Below are positions 37,935 to 51,200 of a stretch of DNA of 64,000 bases, piece after piece. The notes beneath the pieces are model-generated. The model had not been told where the DNA came from and made no database searches. It saw only the letters and a program-made list of their open reading frames with translations. The stretch comes from Syngnathus acus (lineage: Eukaryota; Chordata; Actinopteri; Syngnathiformes; Syngnathidae). The translations under genes and the position numbers were made by a program. Each line of letters begins with the position of its first letter. The stretch's first letter is position 1. The DNA lies in NCBI RefSeq assembly GCF_901709675.1, contig NC_051103.1, forward strand, positions 235,501 through 299,500. The letters are read 5' to 3'.

Positions 37935-40900
37935 ATCCATCCATCTTCTTCCGCTTATCCGGGGTCGGGTCGCGGGGGCAACAGCTTCACGAGGGACTCC
38001 CAGACTTCCCTCTCCCCAGCAACTTCATCCAGCTCATCCCGGGGGATCCCAAGGCGTTCCCAGGCCAGCTGAGAGACAGTCTCTCCAGCGCGTCCTGGGT
38101 CGTCCCCGGGGTCTCCTACCGGTGGGACATCCCCAGGGAGCCGTCCAGGAGGCATCCTGATGAGATGCCCGAGCCACCTCATCTGGCTCCTCTCAACGTG
38201 GAGGAGTAGCGACTCTACTCCGAGTCTCTCCCGGATGACCGAGCTTCTCACCCTATGTCTAAGGGAGAGCCCGGACATCCTGCGGAGAAAACTCATTTCG
38301 GCCGCTTGTATCCGGGGTCTCGTTCTTTCGGTCACGACCCATAGCTCGTGACCATAGGTGAGGGTAGGAACGTAAATCGACCTGTAAATTGAGAGCTTTG
38401 CCTTTTGGCTCAGCTCTCTCTTTACCACGACGAACGGGTACAGAGTCCGCATTACTGCCGACGCTGCACCGATCCGCCTGTCGATCTCGCGCTCCATCCT
38501 CCCCTCACTCGTGAACAAGACCCCAAGATGCTTAAACTCCTCCACTTGGGGCAGGATCTCACCCCCGATCCGGAGAGGGCATTCCACCCTTTTCCGATCG
38601 AGGACCTAGGACTCGGATTTGGAGGTGCTGACCCTCATCCCGACCGCTTCACACTCAGCTGCAAACCGCTCCAGTGAGAGCTGGAGATCACGGCCTGAAG
38701 AAGCCAACAGCACCACTTCGTCTGCAAGAAGCAGAGACGCGATGCTGAGGTCCCCAAAACCGGACCCCCTCAACGCCTCGGCTGCGCCTAGAAATTCTGC
38801 CCATAAAAATTATGAACAGAATCGGTGACAAAGGGCAGCCTTGGCGGAGTCCAACCCTCACTGGGAACGAATCCGACTTACTGCCGGAAATGCAGACCAA
38901 ACTCTGGCATCGGTGATACAGGGACCGAACTGCCCTTATCAGTTGGTTCGGCACCCTGTACTCCCGAAGCACCCCCCACAGAACCTCCCGAGGGACACGG
39001 TCGAACGCCTTCTCCAAGTCCACAAAACACATGTGGACTGGTTGGGCGAACTCCCATGCGCCCTCGAGGATCCAGAGCTGGTCCACTGTTCCACGGCCAG
39101 GACGAAAGCCACACTGCTCCTCCTGAATCCGACGGACCCTCCTCTCCAGCACCCCTGAATAGACCTTACCAGGGAGGCTGAGGAGTGTAAGTCCCCTGTA
39201 ATTGGAACACACCCTCCGGTCCCCCTTCTTAAAGAGGGGAACCACCACCCCACTCTGCCAATCCAGAGGCACTCTCCCCGATGTCCACGCAATGTTGTAG
39301 AGGCGTGTCAACCATGACAGCCCCACAACATCCAGAGCCCTTAAGAACTCCGGGCGGATCTCATCCACCCCCGGGGCCTTGCCACCGAGGAGTTTTTTAA
39401 CTACCTCAGTGACTTCGACTCCAGAGATTGGAGAGTCCGCCTCAGAGTCCCCTGGCCCTGCTTCCACAATGGAAGGCGTGTAGGTGGAATTGAGTATTCC
39501 CCCCACCGACACACGACGTCTCGAGTCGAGGTCAGCAGCACGCCATCCCCACGGTAAACAGTGTTGACGTTGCACTGCTTCCCCTTCCTGAGACGCCGGA
39601 TGGTGGACCAGAATTTCCTCGAAGCCGTCCGGAAGTCATTCTCCATGGCCTCGCCAAACTCCTCCCACGCCCGGGTTTTTTTCCTCAGTAACCGCCGAAG
39701 CCGCTTTCCGCTTGGCCGACCTGTCAGCTGCCTCCGGAGTCCCGCAGGCCAAAACGGCCCGATAGGACTCCTTCTTCAGCTTGACGGCATCCCTTACCGC
39801 CGGTGTCCACCAGCGGGTTCGGGGATTGCCGCCACGACAGGCACCAATGACCTTACGGCCACAGCTCCGGTCGGCCGCCTCAACAATGGAGGCGCGGAAC
39901 AAGGTCCACTCGGACTCAATGTCCACTCGGACTCAATGTCCCCCGCCTCCCCCGGGACGTGGGAAAAGCTCTGCCGGAGGTGGGAGTTGAAGCTATTCCT
40001 GACAGGGGACGTTCCCAGCAGACCCTCACAGAGCGTTTGGGTCTGCCAGGTCGGACGGGCAACTTCCCCCACCATCGGAGCCAACCCAACACCAGGTGGT
40101 GATCAGTTGACAGCTCCGCCCCTCTCTTCGCCCGAGTGTCCAAAACATGTGGCCGCAAATCCGATGACACGACTACAAAGTCGATCATCAAACTGCGGCC
40201 TAGGGTGTCCTGGTGCCAAGTGCACACATGGACACCCTTATGTTTGAACATGGTGTTCATTATAGAAAATCCGTGTCGAGCACAGAAGTCCAATAATAGA
40301 ACACCGCTCGGGTTCAGATCGGAGAGGCCGTTCCTCCCAATCACGCCCTTCCAGGTCTCACTGTCATTGCCCACGTGAGCATTGAAGTCACCCAGTAGAA
40401 CGATGGAGTCCCCAGAAGGAGCGCTTTCCAGCACTTCCTCCAGGGACTCCAAGAAGGGTGGGTACTCTGAGCTGCCGTTTGGTGCATAGACACAAACAAC
40501 AGTCAGGACCCGTCCCCCCACCCGAAGGCGGAGGGAGGCTACCCTCTCGTTCACCAGGGTGAACCCCAATGTGCAGGCGCCCAGCCGGGGACCAATAGGT
40601 ATACCCACACCTGCTCCACGCCTCTCGCCGTGGGCAACTCCAGAGTGGAAGAGAGTCCAGCCCCTCTCGAGAGGGCTTGTACCGGAACCCAAACTGTGCG
40701 TGGAGTCTGAACTTTTCTGCCTCGCACACCAGCTTGGGCTCCTTTCCAGCCAGAGAGGTGACATTCCATGTCCCAAGAGCCAGCTTCTGCAGCCGGGGAT
40801 CAGACCGCCAAGGTCCCTGCCTTTGGCCGCCGCCCAGCTTACACTGCACCCGAACCCTTTGGCCCCTCCCACAGTTGGTGAGCCCATGGGAAGGGGGACC

Positions 40901-41216
40901 CACGTTTCCTTTTCGGGCTGTGCCCGGCCGGGCCCCATCGGCGAAGGCCCGACCACCAGACGCTCGCCTTCGAGCCCCGCCTCCAGGCCTGGCTCCAGAG
41001 GGGGGCCCCGGTGAACCGCGTCCGGGCGATGTTAAACGAAATCCATTTATGTTTTTCTTCATAAGGGGCTTGTGTGAGCCGTGCTTTGTCTGGCCCCTCA
41101 CCGAGGACCCGTTTGCCATGGGTGACCCTACCAGGGGCATGAAGCCCCAGACAACATGGCTCCTAGGATCATAGGGGCACGCAAACCCCTCCACCACGAT
41201 AAGGTGACGACTCACG
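37935..41216 (-). mobile_element. LINE, minus strand, endonuclease and RT, multiply broken
   Basis: It reads from 41216 to 37935. The endonuclease part (about 40956-40000) shows [16 protein letters not shown] and the SDH-like [11 protein letters not shown]. The RT part (39575-38688) shows FVDLEKAFDRVPREVLW and GLRQGCPLSPILF; the C-terminal part (38587-37955) shows YGHELWVVTERTRPRIQAAE. Several frameshifts separate these parts. The 3' end near 37935 has the (CATC)n tail and CTTCTTCCGCTTATCC text frequent in fish genomes. The clade is not assigned. It is inserted into a Tc1-like element. Confidence 0.85.
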
Positions 41217-41955
41217 GAGGGGAACTCCCAAACCTATTGCCAGTTTTTAGAAGACACTTTCTTCAAGCAGTGGTACAGGAAAAAGTCAGCATCTTTCAAG
41301 AAGACCATGGTCTTTATGCAGGACAATGCTCCAGAGCATACATCGAAGTACTCCACTGCATGGCTAGCCAATAAAGACCTTAGAGATGAAAGAATGATGA
41401 CATGGCCCCCTTCCTCACCTTACCAAAACCCTATGGAGAAGTTGTGGGCCCTTCTCAAACGGGAGATTTACAGTGGAGAAAGACGGCACACCTCTCTGAA
41501 CAGTGCCTGGGAGGCTGTGGTTGCTGCAGCACGGCAAGTTCATTGTTATCAGATCAAGAAACTGACAGACTCCATGAATGGAAGGCTTGTGGTTGTTATT
41601 GAAAAGAAGGGTGGCTATATTGGTCACTGATTTTATTTTTTTTCCTTTTTTTTTTTGAAATTTCAATTTGTAAATTTTGAGTTGTTTGATTATTTTTCTC
41701 ACTTAAACAGATGAAATTAACAAGTGATGTGGGAACATTGTCGTTTTTCATTTAGTTGCATAATACTTCTGTAAACTAACAGTTGCCTAATAATTGCGCA
41801 CACACAGATTTCCTCCTTACAAAGCCAAAACCTCATTGATATTTTATGAAATAATCAGATTGAAGTTTATTAACATTTTGGATTGACTGCGGTCACTGTA
41901 GTTGTTCAATCATAAAATTAGTCCTCAAAAGTACAAATTCCTAATAATTGTGCAC
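41217..41955 (+). pseudogene. Tc1-like transposase C-terminus and element end
   Basis: The + strand encodes FMQDNAPEHTSKYS (second catalytic Asp) and SPYQNPMEKLWALLKREIY (third block, Glu kept, SPD changed to SPY). The element end contains two copies of TAATAATTGxGCACAC (41791 and 41943). Confidence 0.75.
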
Positions 41956-44900
41956 ACGGTGCTCGCCACGCAGCAGCTAACGCTCGCCACGCAGCAGCTA
42001 ACGCTCACCACGCAGCAGCTTTCAAGAGCCAAAGAAACGAACGTGGAGAGGGATTAACAAAACCAAGGATCTCAAGAGTGAAAGGAAAATCTTGGATCTG
42101 GAGTTTCATCTCAAAGAGGACACTACAGGACTAAACAGCAGCCTATCGATCCTTGTGCCTAATCACCGCAGCAGGTCCACTTGTTGGACCCGGGTGGGTA
42201 AGTGTTGCTGCCTGAAGTATTCCTGTTGATCACCATTTTTACCTAATCTAAACCATATCAACGCAGTGGGCTCCAGGTGGAGCCCCTGTGTGCAGGCAGC
42301 TAACGCTTGCCACGCAGCTAATGCTCGCCACGCAACTAACGCTCGCCACGCAGCTAACACTCGCCACGCAGCTAACGCTTGCTACGCAGCAGCTTTCAAG
42401 AGCCAAAGAAACGAACGTGGAAAGGAATTAACAAAACCAAGGATCTCAAGAGTGAAAGGAAAATACGCTTGGAGCAGTATTTTCCGCCTAGCTTGCACGC
42501 GCTACCATCACGGCGCCTCTGAGCTAGTGTTGAAACTCTGTCGGACACTCTCTTTACCACCTTTTTACCATGCCGACAAAAGTGGCAAAAGAGCTTGAGG
42601 AAGCGTTCGATTTTCTGACTGCGGAGATGGATGCCGTCAGACTGGAGCAGAAAACAATTCTCAACTTAGTTGAAGAAGTTACAAAGCTACGACTACAACT
42701 CAATGAGAAGGAGAAAACAATTGCACATTTGGAAAATCGAGTGTCGGACCTCGAGCAGTACACAAGAATGAATGACATAATTGTCACTGGACTTGCGATT
42801 AAACCTCGGTCATTTGCCCGGGCGGTGGCGGGTTTTGATGAGATCAACTAGGCCGACTCAACCAACGCGGAACAACAGGTGATAGCCTTTTTCCTATCCA
42901 AGGGCATAGAACTGGACGGCATAGCATAGAGGCCTGTCACCCACTCCCACAGAGAAGGACAAGCGACAAACCTGCTGTAATACTGAGATTTGCAAACCGA
43001 AAACATAAAACAACACTGTTAAAACAAAAGAAAATGCTGAGAGGATCCGACGTTTACCTGAATGAGCACTTGAACAAAATGAATGCCGATATCGCCAAGA
43101 AAGCTCGCTTTTTACGAAAGAACAGAAAGATCCAATCCACATGGACAGCAAACTGCAAAGTCTATATAAAGCTGAGCGGAACGCCAGAGGAATCCAGAGG
43201 GATGGTCGTCAGAAGTATAGAAGAATTGAAAAAATCAGTGACAATCAGACAGCTACACAAGGTCACAATGTTGTCTATTATGGACTGGCTACCTGTGGAA
43301 ATGACTGTAGACTCAAATGGCATTAGACTCTTCTGATTTAGTTGAACTCACAGAACATAACATGCATGGATTTGAATATAACATTGACCCTGATAGCAAC
43401 TTTTTTAAGAATGTAAACAGCAATTGTGGTTATTATACAGATGACCAATTTAAAGCCAAAATCAATGTAAATCAAGGACAGTCAATTATCCATTTTAATA
43501 GCAGAAGCCTTTACGCCAATTTTCAACATTTTAAGGAGTACCTATACCATTTTAAGAAGCAATTGAATATTGTAGCTATTTCTGAGACTTGGATTAACTC
43601 CAAGAAGGGTGCAGATTTTGAGTTAAAAGGCTATGAACTCAAGTACAAGGGTAGGATGGATAAAAAGGGAGGGGGAGTGGCCTTGTTTGTAGACCAGAAT
43701 CTCAACTTCAAGGTGATCGAAAATATGACTAACTATTGCTGATGTAATGGAATGTGTTACCACAGAAATCGACATGGGAAAAAAATAAATGTAATTGTTA
43801 GTTGTGTTTATCGAGCTCCTGGCTCCAGCATTGACATTTTTAAGGACATTATAGAGGGATTATTTGCCAATATAAATCAGGAACGGAACTTCATCTGTGG
43901 TAATTTCAATATACCGTAATTTTCGGACTATAAGTCGCTCCGGAGTACAAGTCGCATCAGCCATAAAATGCCCAAAAAAGTGAAAAAAACATAAGTCGCT
44001 CCCGAGTTCAGTCGCATTTTGGGGGGCAATTTATTCGACAAAATCCAACACCAAGAACAGTCATGAACGAGCAACAACAGGCTAAACGATAGGCGATGCT
44101 AACGTGACATAAACACAAACAAAGAGGTGAGAACGGCCCTGACGTAACACGTTTATAAAATCATCTGTGTCACTCTAATTCATTAAATCCATTGATCGTC
44201 CTTTGTCAACAATGTGTGCGCGCCGCTGACGGCGCTTGCACTTAAAAATATTCCACAGGCCCATATAACGATATATAAATTAGAAATCAAATAACTATTA
44301 TAGAAGCAATAATATTATCAAACCATCTGTGCACTCTAAATCATTAAATCCATCGATCAAATTCCTCGTCCTTTGTCAACAACGCCGCGCGTGAGCCCTG
44401 ACGTCAGCCTCGTCGTTATTCCACAGATCTAGTATATAACTATATTGTAGCCTTAACAAAGTACAAGGAAAGACGTGGGTTTGGTAAACGGCTCTTTATT
44501 TAACAAAACAAACTTCCAGGCGTGTGGCGGCGTGGACTTCCAGCCACGGAAGTGGAAGAGAGCTCCATAGAATAGGACCGGGCGTGCGTAAAAGCCATGA
44601 CCGAGCCCCATCCACCGTCCCCGGACAGCCACCCGGCCGAGCGCCGGCCCCAGACTTCCATCCACGGAGGTGAAAGAGAGCTCCATAGAATAGGACCGGG
44701 CATGCGTAAAAGCCACAATAGTTTTTCAAACCTTCTGTGTCACTCCAAATCCTTACTCTTCGTCCGTCGTGTCACTTAGAAACAAAGCCGCTAATGATGC
44801 CGGTAGTACGTGGGGTCCTTCGTCATTTTCGTCATCAAAAAACACATAAGTCGCTCCTTATTATAAGTCGCCCCCCCACCCAAACTATGAAAAAAAACGC

Positions 44901-45303
44901 GACTTATAGTCCGAAAATTACGGTAGATCTTCTGAATCCCAACAAACAAACAGACTGACGAGTTCTATGATACATTGTTTAGTATGTGTCTCTTGCCCAT
45001 GATCACCAAGCCAAGCAGAGTAACATCACATTGTACCACTCTCATTGATAACATATTCACAAATAACTTGGAAAACAATATCATTCGTGGCTTATTGCTG
45101 AATGACATAAGTGACCATTTGCCTGTTTTTGTGGTTTATGACTGATTGTAATAATATAAAGGATGGAAGTAACGTTTACAGGAGGGTGAGAACATCAGAA
45201 TCCCTGAGTGCTTTCAGAGCAGATCTATTGATGGAAGATTGGAATTGTGTGTGTAATGAGTGTAATGTAGACTTGGCATATGATACATTCCTAGAAAGAT
45301 TTA
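41956..45303 (+). mobile_element. L2/CR1-like LINE with ORF1 and endonuclease
   Basis: A 5' region with repeated units (CGCTCGCCACGCAGC, and CAAGAGCCAAAGAAACGAAC at 42022 and 42398) precedes ORF1. ORF1 (42570-43245, with stops) contains a coiled coil and LENRVSDLEQYTRMNDIIV. The ORF2 endonuclease starts near 43317 (IIHFNSRSLYANFQ, AISETWINSK) and is split by repeat copy C at 43912-43925. It resumes at 44926 (CTTLIDNIFTNNL, LLNDISDHLPVF) and is cut at 45303 by a Rex1-like LINE. The copy is inactive. Confidence 0.8.
43914..44923. mobile_element. Non-autonomous TA-target repeat, copy C (intact)
   Basis: 1010 bp with ends CCGTAATTTTCGGACTATAA and its near-exact inverted copy ACTTATAGTCCGAAAATTAC, flanked by TA (43912-43913 and 44924-44925). 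It contains two minisatellite units and, at 44168-44190, the empty version of the Polinton target site (GTGTCACTCTAATTCATTAA). Confidence 0.9.
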
Positions 45304-46690
45304 TAAGATAAGATAAGATAAGATAGTCCTTTATTATTCCCTCAATGGGGAAACTCCTGTGTAAGCAGCAGTACACTTAACATACACGCACACACGCATG
45401 CAGGGAAGGGGGTAAAAGATTTAAAAAAGTAAAGATGTATATAATTAAAAAAAATATGGACAGTATGTACACAATACACTTTTACACAGTATACACAATA
45501 TACAGTGGAGATAAGAAATTATTAGATAAAAAAATAGTGCAAGGGAAGGAAAAACTGTGCAAAAGCAGGTAGAAAGAGTATGAGGTAGACAGATATTGCA
45601 CATATGACTACACACGGTTATTGCACGTTATTATTGCACGTAATTATTGTCCGTTAGCTACAGTGATTTAGCCTGGTTGTATAGTCTGATGGCAGCAGGG
45701 AGGAAGGACCTGCGATGCCTCTCGGTGGTGCATCGTGGGTGACGAAGCCGGTCACTGATGGAGCTCTCCAGGGCTCTGACAGTCTCATGAAGGGGGTGGG
45801 AGACGTTGTCCATGATGGAGGACAGCTTAGCCACCATCCTCCTCTCCCCCACCACCTCCACCCGGTCCAGACTGCAGCCGAGGACAGAGCCGGCTTTCTT
45901 CACCACCTTGTCCAGCCTCTTCCTCTCCGCTGCAGTGATGCCGTTGCTCCAGCAGACCACCCCATAAAAAATGGCGGACGCCACCACAGAGTCGTAGAAG
46001 GTCCTCAGGAGGCCGTCCCTCACTCCGAAGGACCTCAGTCTGCGCAGCAGGTGGAGTCTGCTCTGGCCCTTCTTGTATAGGGCCTGAGTGTTACCAGTCC
46101 AGTCCAGTTTATTGTTCAGGTGAACACCCAGGTACTTGTAAGAGTCCACAATCTCTACGTCCGTTCCCTGGATGTTCACCGGCGAGGGGGCGTCTTTGCG
46201 CCGGCGGAAGTCCACCACCAGCTCCTTTGTTTTTCCAGAATTAATCTGGAGGCGGTTCCGCTGGCACCAGTCCACGAATCTGTGATTCAGTCCTCGGTAC
46301 TCCGTCTCGTCTCCGTTGTTAATGAGACCGACGATGGCGGAGTCGTCCGAGAACCTCTGGAGGTGGCAGGTCGATGTGTGGTGGGTGAAGTCAGCTGTGT
46401 AGATGGTGAAGAGGAGGGGGGCCAGGACGGTCCCCTGTGGAGCTCCTGTGCTGCAGACCACCGTGTCAGACACACGGCCTCCTGTCCTCACAAACTGTGG
46501 TCTGTTTGTGAGGAAGTCCAGGACCCATGATGTCAGCTGCTGGCAGGCTCCAGCATGATGCAGTTTGTTCCCCAGCAGTTCTGGCTGGATGGTGTTGAAG
46601 GCACTGGAGAAATCATAAAACATGATCCTCACAGTGCTTCCAGCCCGCTCCAGGTGAGCCAGGGACCTCTGCATGAGGAAGATGATGTTA
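45304..46690 (-). mobile_element. Rex1/Babar-like LINE, 5' truncated
   Basis: The minus-strand ORF 46674-45658 (338 aa, uninterrupted) is the C-terminal half of a reverse transcriptase: MFYDFSSAFNTIQPELL, GAPQGTVLAPLLFTIYTADF, and the FSDDSAI catalytic block (the usual YADD-type box reads FSDD). It continues to SFLPAAIRLYNQ at the end. The 3' tail is (TCTTA)n, seen as AGATA repeats at 45304-45326. The ORF looks young. Confidence 0.85.
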
Positions 46691-46754
46691 TAGTAGTTAT
46701 GTTATAGTATGATAAAAACTGCCCACTAAAGCAATGCAATAGGAAGCATAAGTA

Positions 46755-47582
46755 CCGTATTTATTCTAATTATCGCTCATATTCTAATAATCGCCCAGTG
46801 TGTTAGCGATGACATAAATAAAAAGATTTATACCTCTAATTATCGCCCATGCTGCTAAAAATTCCCCCCAAAACTTACGTTTTCCTCCGCGAACGCATGC
46901 CGACGTCATTGCGCAAGTTTAAATATGACTGATTTGACAGCACGTCGAATGTCCCTTTTAAATTGTTTTTCTCCATAGACTATGATATGTGGTCTCTTCT
47001 CAAGGTTTCTCATTTCCCCTAGCTGGAGTTTTGAGTTTTTCCTTGTCCTCTTGGGAGTTTAACATAAGGGGATGTTTGAGAATATTTGCCATTTTTCACA
47101 TGTCCTGAGTGTTGTTAGTCACCTAAATGTTGAACAGAGGCTGTGATTTACCAAAGTGAAATTCCTTGTTTGGCACGCTCAAACATGGCGAATAAAAACT
47201 CTTGAATCTTGAATCTTGATACAATTACACTCGTCGCTCCGCTACAATATCCTCACACAATTACGTTATCGGGGCGTGCGCTCGAACAAGACGATCGCGT
47301 TAACATGACGTGCGCAACATGTGATGTGCGACGGTAACGTGTCACATCGATGGAGCGTCAATTGACGCACCCCGCTGTTAGAGGTAGATCAAAACAGCCG
47401 CTGTTCTAGTGTTAAGAACACCAGTGAGATGCAGGTATTGCATACTACATAAGGAAAATATACATATCGCCCATTTCAGTGCCCCTTGGCGATCGGACAA
47501 AAAGTGTTCTCTATTAATCGCCCATGTATGGACATAAACCTTCTCTAATTATCGCCCTGGGCGATAATTAGAATAAATACGG
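46755..47582. mobile_element. TA-target MITE family 2, copy 1, with a nested LINE tail
   Basis: Ends CCGTATTTATTCTAATTATC and its inverted copy, flanked by TA. Compared with the copies at 54454 and 57522 it has an extra ~230 bp (about 46987-47219) ending (TTGAATC)n, which is the 3' end of a LINE. An internal palindrome lies near the right end (ATCGCCCTGGGCGAT). Confidence 0.85.
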
Positions 47583-47599
47583 TATGTTTCTCACTCCCG

Positions 47600-48210
47600 C
47601 ATTCAATACATGTGGCTGTATACTTGCAGTCTTGGGTCCATGTGCTTAGTAGACGTACAACATTTAAAGCAGATTCTGTGCTCTTTCAGGAATGCTCTCC
47701 TCTCCTCTGTGGGTTTCTCCCGGAAAGCCCGACATTTCCTGAACGGGTGGGGCTTTTTGTGAATAGGGCACTGGCGATCGGGGCGCTCGGCTCCAGCGCT
47801 GCGCTCCGGAGCACCGACGTCTGTCTTGTGGACTGAGATCTCCCTTTGTCTGTGCATTTTCGTGTTTTTGCTTGGTTCAGGAATGTGCGTTTGGCTAAGG
47901 GCCTTGAAGCTCGGGTCATTCACGATTTTAGCCTGATGGAAGATGAAGTCCACGGAAATTCCGAAGGGGGGGAATGAAACTCCATAACGTTATTTGTAGC
48001 TGAATCCGTTAGTCCGCCACTTCTCTTGCAGGCTAAAGGGCAGCCTTTGAACCAGGGGACTTATTCCTCTGGCTGTGTCTCAGTACTGAAGGCCTGGAAG
48101 GATTCCGTCTGCCTTGGCTGCTCTTAATTCCATCAAGAATGAAGCTCATGGAGCTTTGCACAGTCTTTGTTGGTGATTTTTCGGAAATTGTTGATGCATT
48201 AGCCTCTTCT
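47600..48210 (-). pseudogene. BEL/Pao gag, C-terminal part
   Basis: The minus strand encodes CPIHKKPHPFRKCRAFREKP and EHRICFKCCTSTKHM, the zinc-knuckle-like region of BEL/Pao gag proteins in fish. It is separated from the gag N-terminal part (51544-53110) by a LINE insertion and joins it in frame when the insertion and target duplication are removed. Confidence 0.8.
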
Positions 48211-51200
48211 TCGTGTTAGACTTAGACTTAGACTTAGACTTAGACAGAACTTTATTGTCATTTTGTCAACACTAGGTGTGTACAAAACGAAATTTCGTTG
48301 CATACGGCTTTCAGCAATGTAGAGGTATTTCGGCTGGTTAGGGTGGCTACATGGAACATCGGCAGCATGTCACACCGATCGGGGGAGGTGGTTGAGGCTC
48401 TACACAGGAGAAGGGTGGATGTCTGCTGTGTCCAGGAGTCGAGATGGAAGGGTGGAAGTGCAAGGATGCTGGGTGCAATCGGCAGAAGGTACAAGTTCTT
48501 CTGGCAAGGCTGCAACGAAGGGACTGGTGGTGTTGGAGTACTTATTGCTGAAAAGTGGATAGATCAAGTGCTAAGCATTAGCAGGTTAAATGAGCGGATC
48601 ATCGTTGTGAAGTTGATCATTGGGAAGCGTCTGACAAACGTAATTTCAATCTATGCCCCTCAAGTTGGCAGAAGTCAGGACGAGAAGGATGCGTTCTGGG
48701 ACAAGGCCATCATGGTGCTGTCAGGGATCCCCCAGAATGAGGTTATAATTCTGGGAGGTGATCTGAATGGACACGTGGGGAGGGAGTCAGATGGCTTTGA
48801 GGGGGTACATGGGGGACAGGGGTACGGCATGCGGAACGCAGAGGGAGAGAGGATCCTGGAGTTCGGCGACGCACTGGAGCTGGTGCTGTGCAACACGCTT
48901 TTCAAGAAGGACGAAGCCAAATTAGTAACATACAGTTCGGGTGGCTGCAAGAGCACAATAGATTACATCATGGTCAGAAAGGAGGACCGCGTCCTGGTCA
49001 GGGATGCCAAGGCAATCCCCGGAGAAGAGTGTGTGTCTCAGCATCGCCTAGTCATCGGAGACCTAACTCTGCGGATCAAGAAGGTGGGGGCTAAGAAGCA
49101 TCCTCCCAAGTTGAAGGTGTGGAAGCTACATAGCGGAGGGAATAAAAACGAGTTTAGGTAGAAGATTGAGCATATAGCAGAAGAAGTGGAGGAGATGATG
49201 GAGTCGGGTGGTGTGGATGGCAAGTGGCAGGCAATGAAGAAGGCTCTGCTTAAAGCCACAGAGGAGGTGTGCGGATGGTCAAAGGGTAAAGCAAGACAAA
49301 GAGAGACATGGTGGTGGAATGACAGCGTCGAAAGAGCGGTGAATGAGAAGAGGAGGTGCCATAAAGTATGGAAGAAATCTAAAAGGGAGGCAGACCGAGT
49401 GCGGTATGTAGAGGCAAGGAGGGCGTCACGGACAGCAGTGTGGGAGGCCCAAGAGACCAAGAGGAAAGAATTTGCAAGTGAATTGGAGAGTGAAAGAGGA
49501 CAAAAGAGCTTCTTCAAGATAGCGAAGCAAATGGTTAAGGAGAGGCGTGATGTGACCGGTGCAAACTGTGTGAAGGATGAGGATGGCAACATCGTGACAG
49601 ACAACAGAAGAGTGAAGGAAGTATGGCGAAGGTACATGGAGAAGCTGCTGAATGTGGAGAATGACTGGGATGGTGAGGCGGGATGCGACGAAGTGGAGGG
49701 TGAGTGTGGCCCGATCACACGGACAGAAGTGGGAAAAGCCATGAAGGCCATGAAGGATGGAAAGGCAGCTGGACCATCTGGAGTGGTGGCAGAGATGCTA
49801 AAGGCAGCGGGAGACGTCGGTGTGCAGTGGATGACCGACCTGTGTAACAGTGTCATCGCTGAGGGGCACATTCCGGAGGACTGGACAAGAAGCGTCCTGG
49901 TGCCTCTATTCAAAGGGAAGGGGGACCCACTCGCATGCGGGTCATACAGGGCCATAAAGCTGCTGGAGCATGGAATGAAGTTATTAGAGAGGGTGTTGGA
50001 AAAGAGGGTGAGGACACGGGTAAAGGTGGACGAGATGCAGTATGGCTTCATGCCTGGTAAAGGTACAACAGACGCAATTTTTGTCATCCGACAGATGCAA
50101 GAGAAGCACCAGGAGAAGAGGAAGAGGTTGTACTTCGCTTTTGTCGACCTGGAAAAAGCGTTCGACAGGGTGCCAAGGGAGGTGGTGAGGTGGGGCCTAA
50201 GGAAGTCGGGTGTGGAAGAGGGACTGGTAAAGGCTGTGATGGCTCTCTACTGCAGAGCCTGCACAACTGTTAGAACAGGAGTTGGCGACAGTAATGGGTT
50301 TGAAGTAAGGGTAGGGGTGCACCAGGGATCAGTGCTCAGCCCATTACTGTTTGCTATCGTGATGGATGTGGTATCGAGGGAAGTGAGGGGTGGACTACCA
50401 TGGGAGCTGCTCTACGCGGATGACCTGGTATTGATGGCTCACAGCCGAGAAGACCTAGCTAGGAAGCTAGCGGCCTGGAAGACATGCCTGGAAGTGAAAG
50501 GAATGAAGGTGAATGCGGCAAAATCAAAGGTCATGGTCGGTGGTGCTGGCCTGGGAGTGATATCGCAGTCAGGAGCATGGCCATGTGGAGTTTGCGGGAA
50601 GGGAGTGCAAGCTAACTCTATCCGGTGCAAGGGTTGCCAGAGATGGGTACACCGAAGATGCAGCGGAGTAAAAGGCAGCCTACTAGCTGCAAGTGAGACC
50701 TTCCAATGCAAGCGGTGTAGGGGAGAAGTCGCCCAAGCAGACCCAGCTGAGCAAGAGGGGCTCGTGGTAGATGGGGAGATGTACGAGGTGGTGGACAGCT
50801 TCTGCTACCTTGGAGACATTCAGGTCCTGAAGTCTCCTGAAGTCTCTTTTTGCACTTTTATCCCCCAACTTGTACCTTCCTGTAAATCGAGCTGTTGTTA
50901 CATGCAGTTTCTCACACGTGAGATTAATAAAGTTCCTCTTATCTTATCTTATCTTATCTTAACGCTGATGGGGGGGTGGACCTAGCAGTGACCACAAGGG
51001 TGAGAAGCGGGTGGAAGAAATTCAGGGAACTCATGCCCTTCTTAACATCTAAGGCCCCATCCCTGAAGATGAGAGGCCAAGTGTACTCAGCCTGTGTCAG
51101 AAGTAGTATGACGTACGGAAGTGAGGCATGGGCCCTGAAAACAGAACATGAAGACAAACTAAACAGAGCAGAAATGAGGATGATCAGATGGATGTGTGGT

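Noticed and set aside
40559-41174. Plus-strand ORFs of 151 and 165 aa
   Set aside because: They are shadows of the minus-strand LINE endonuclease region.
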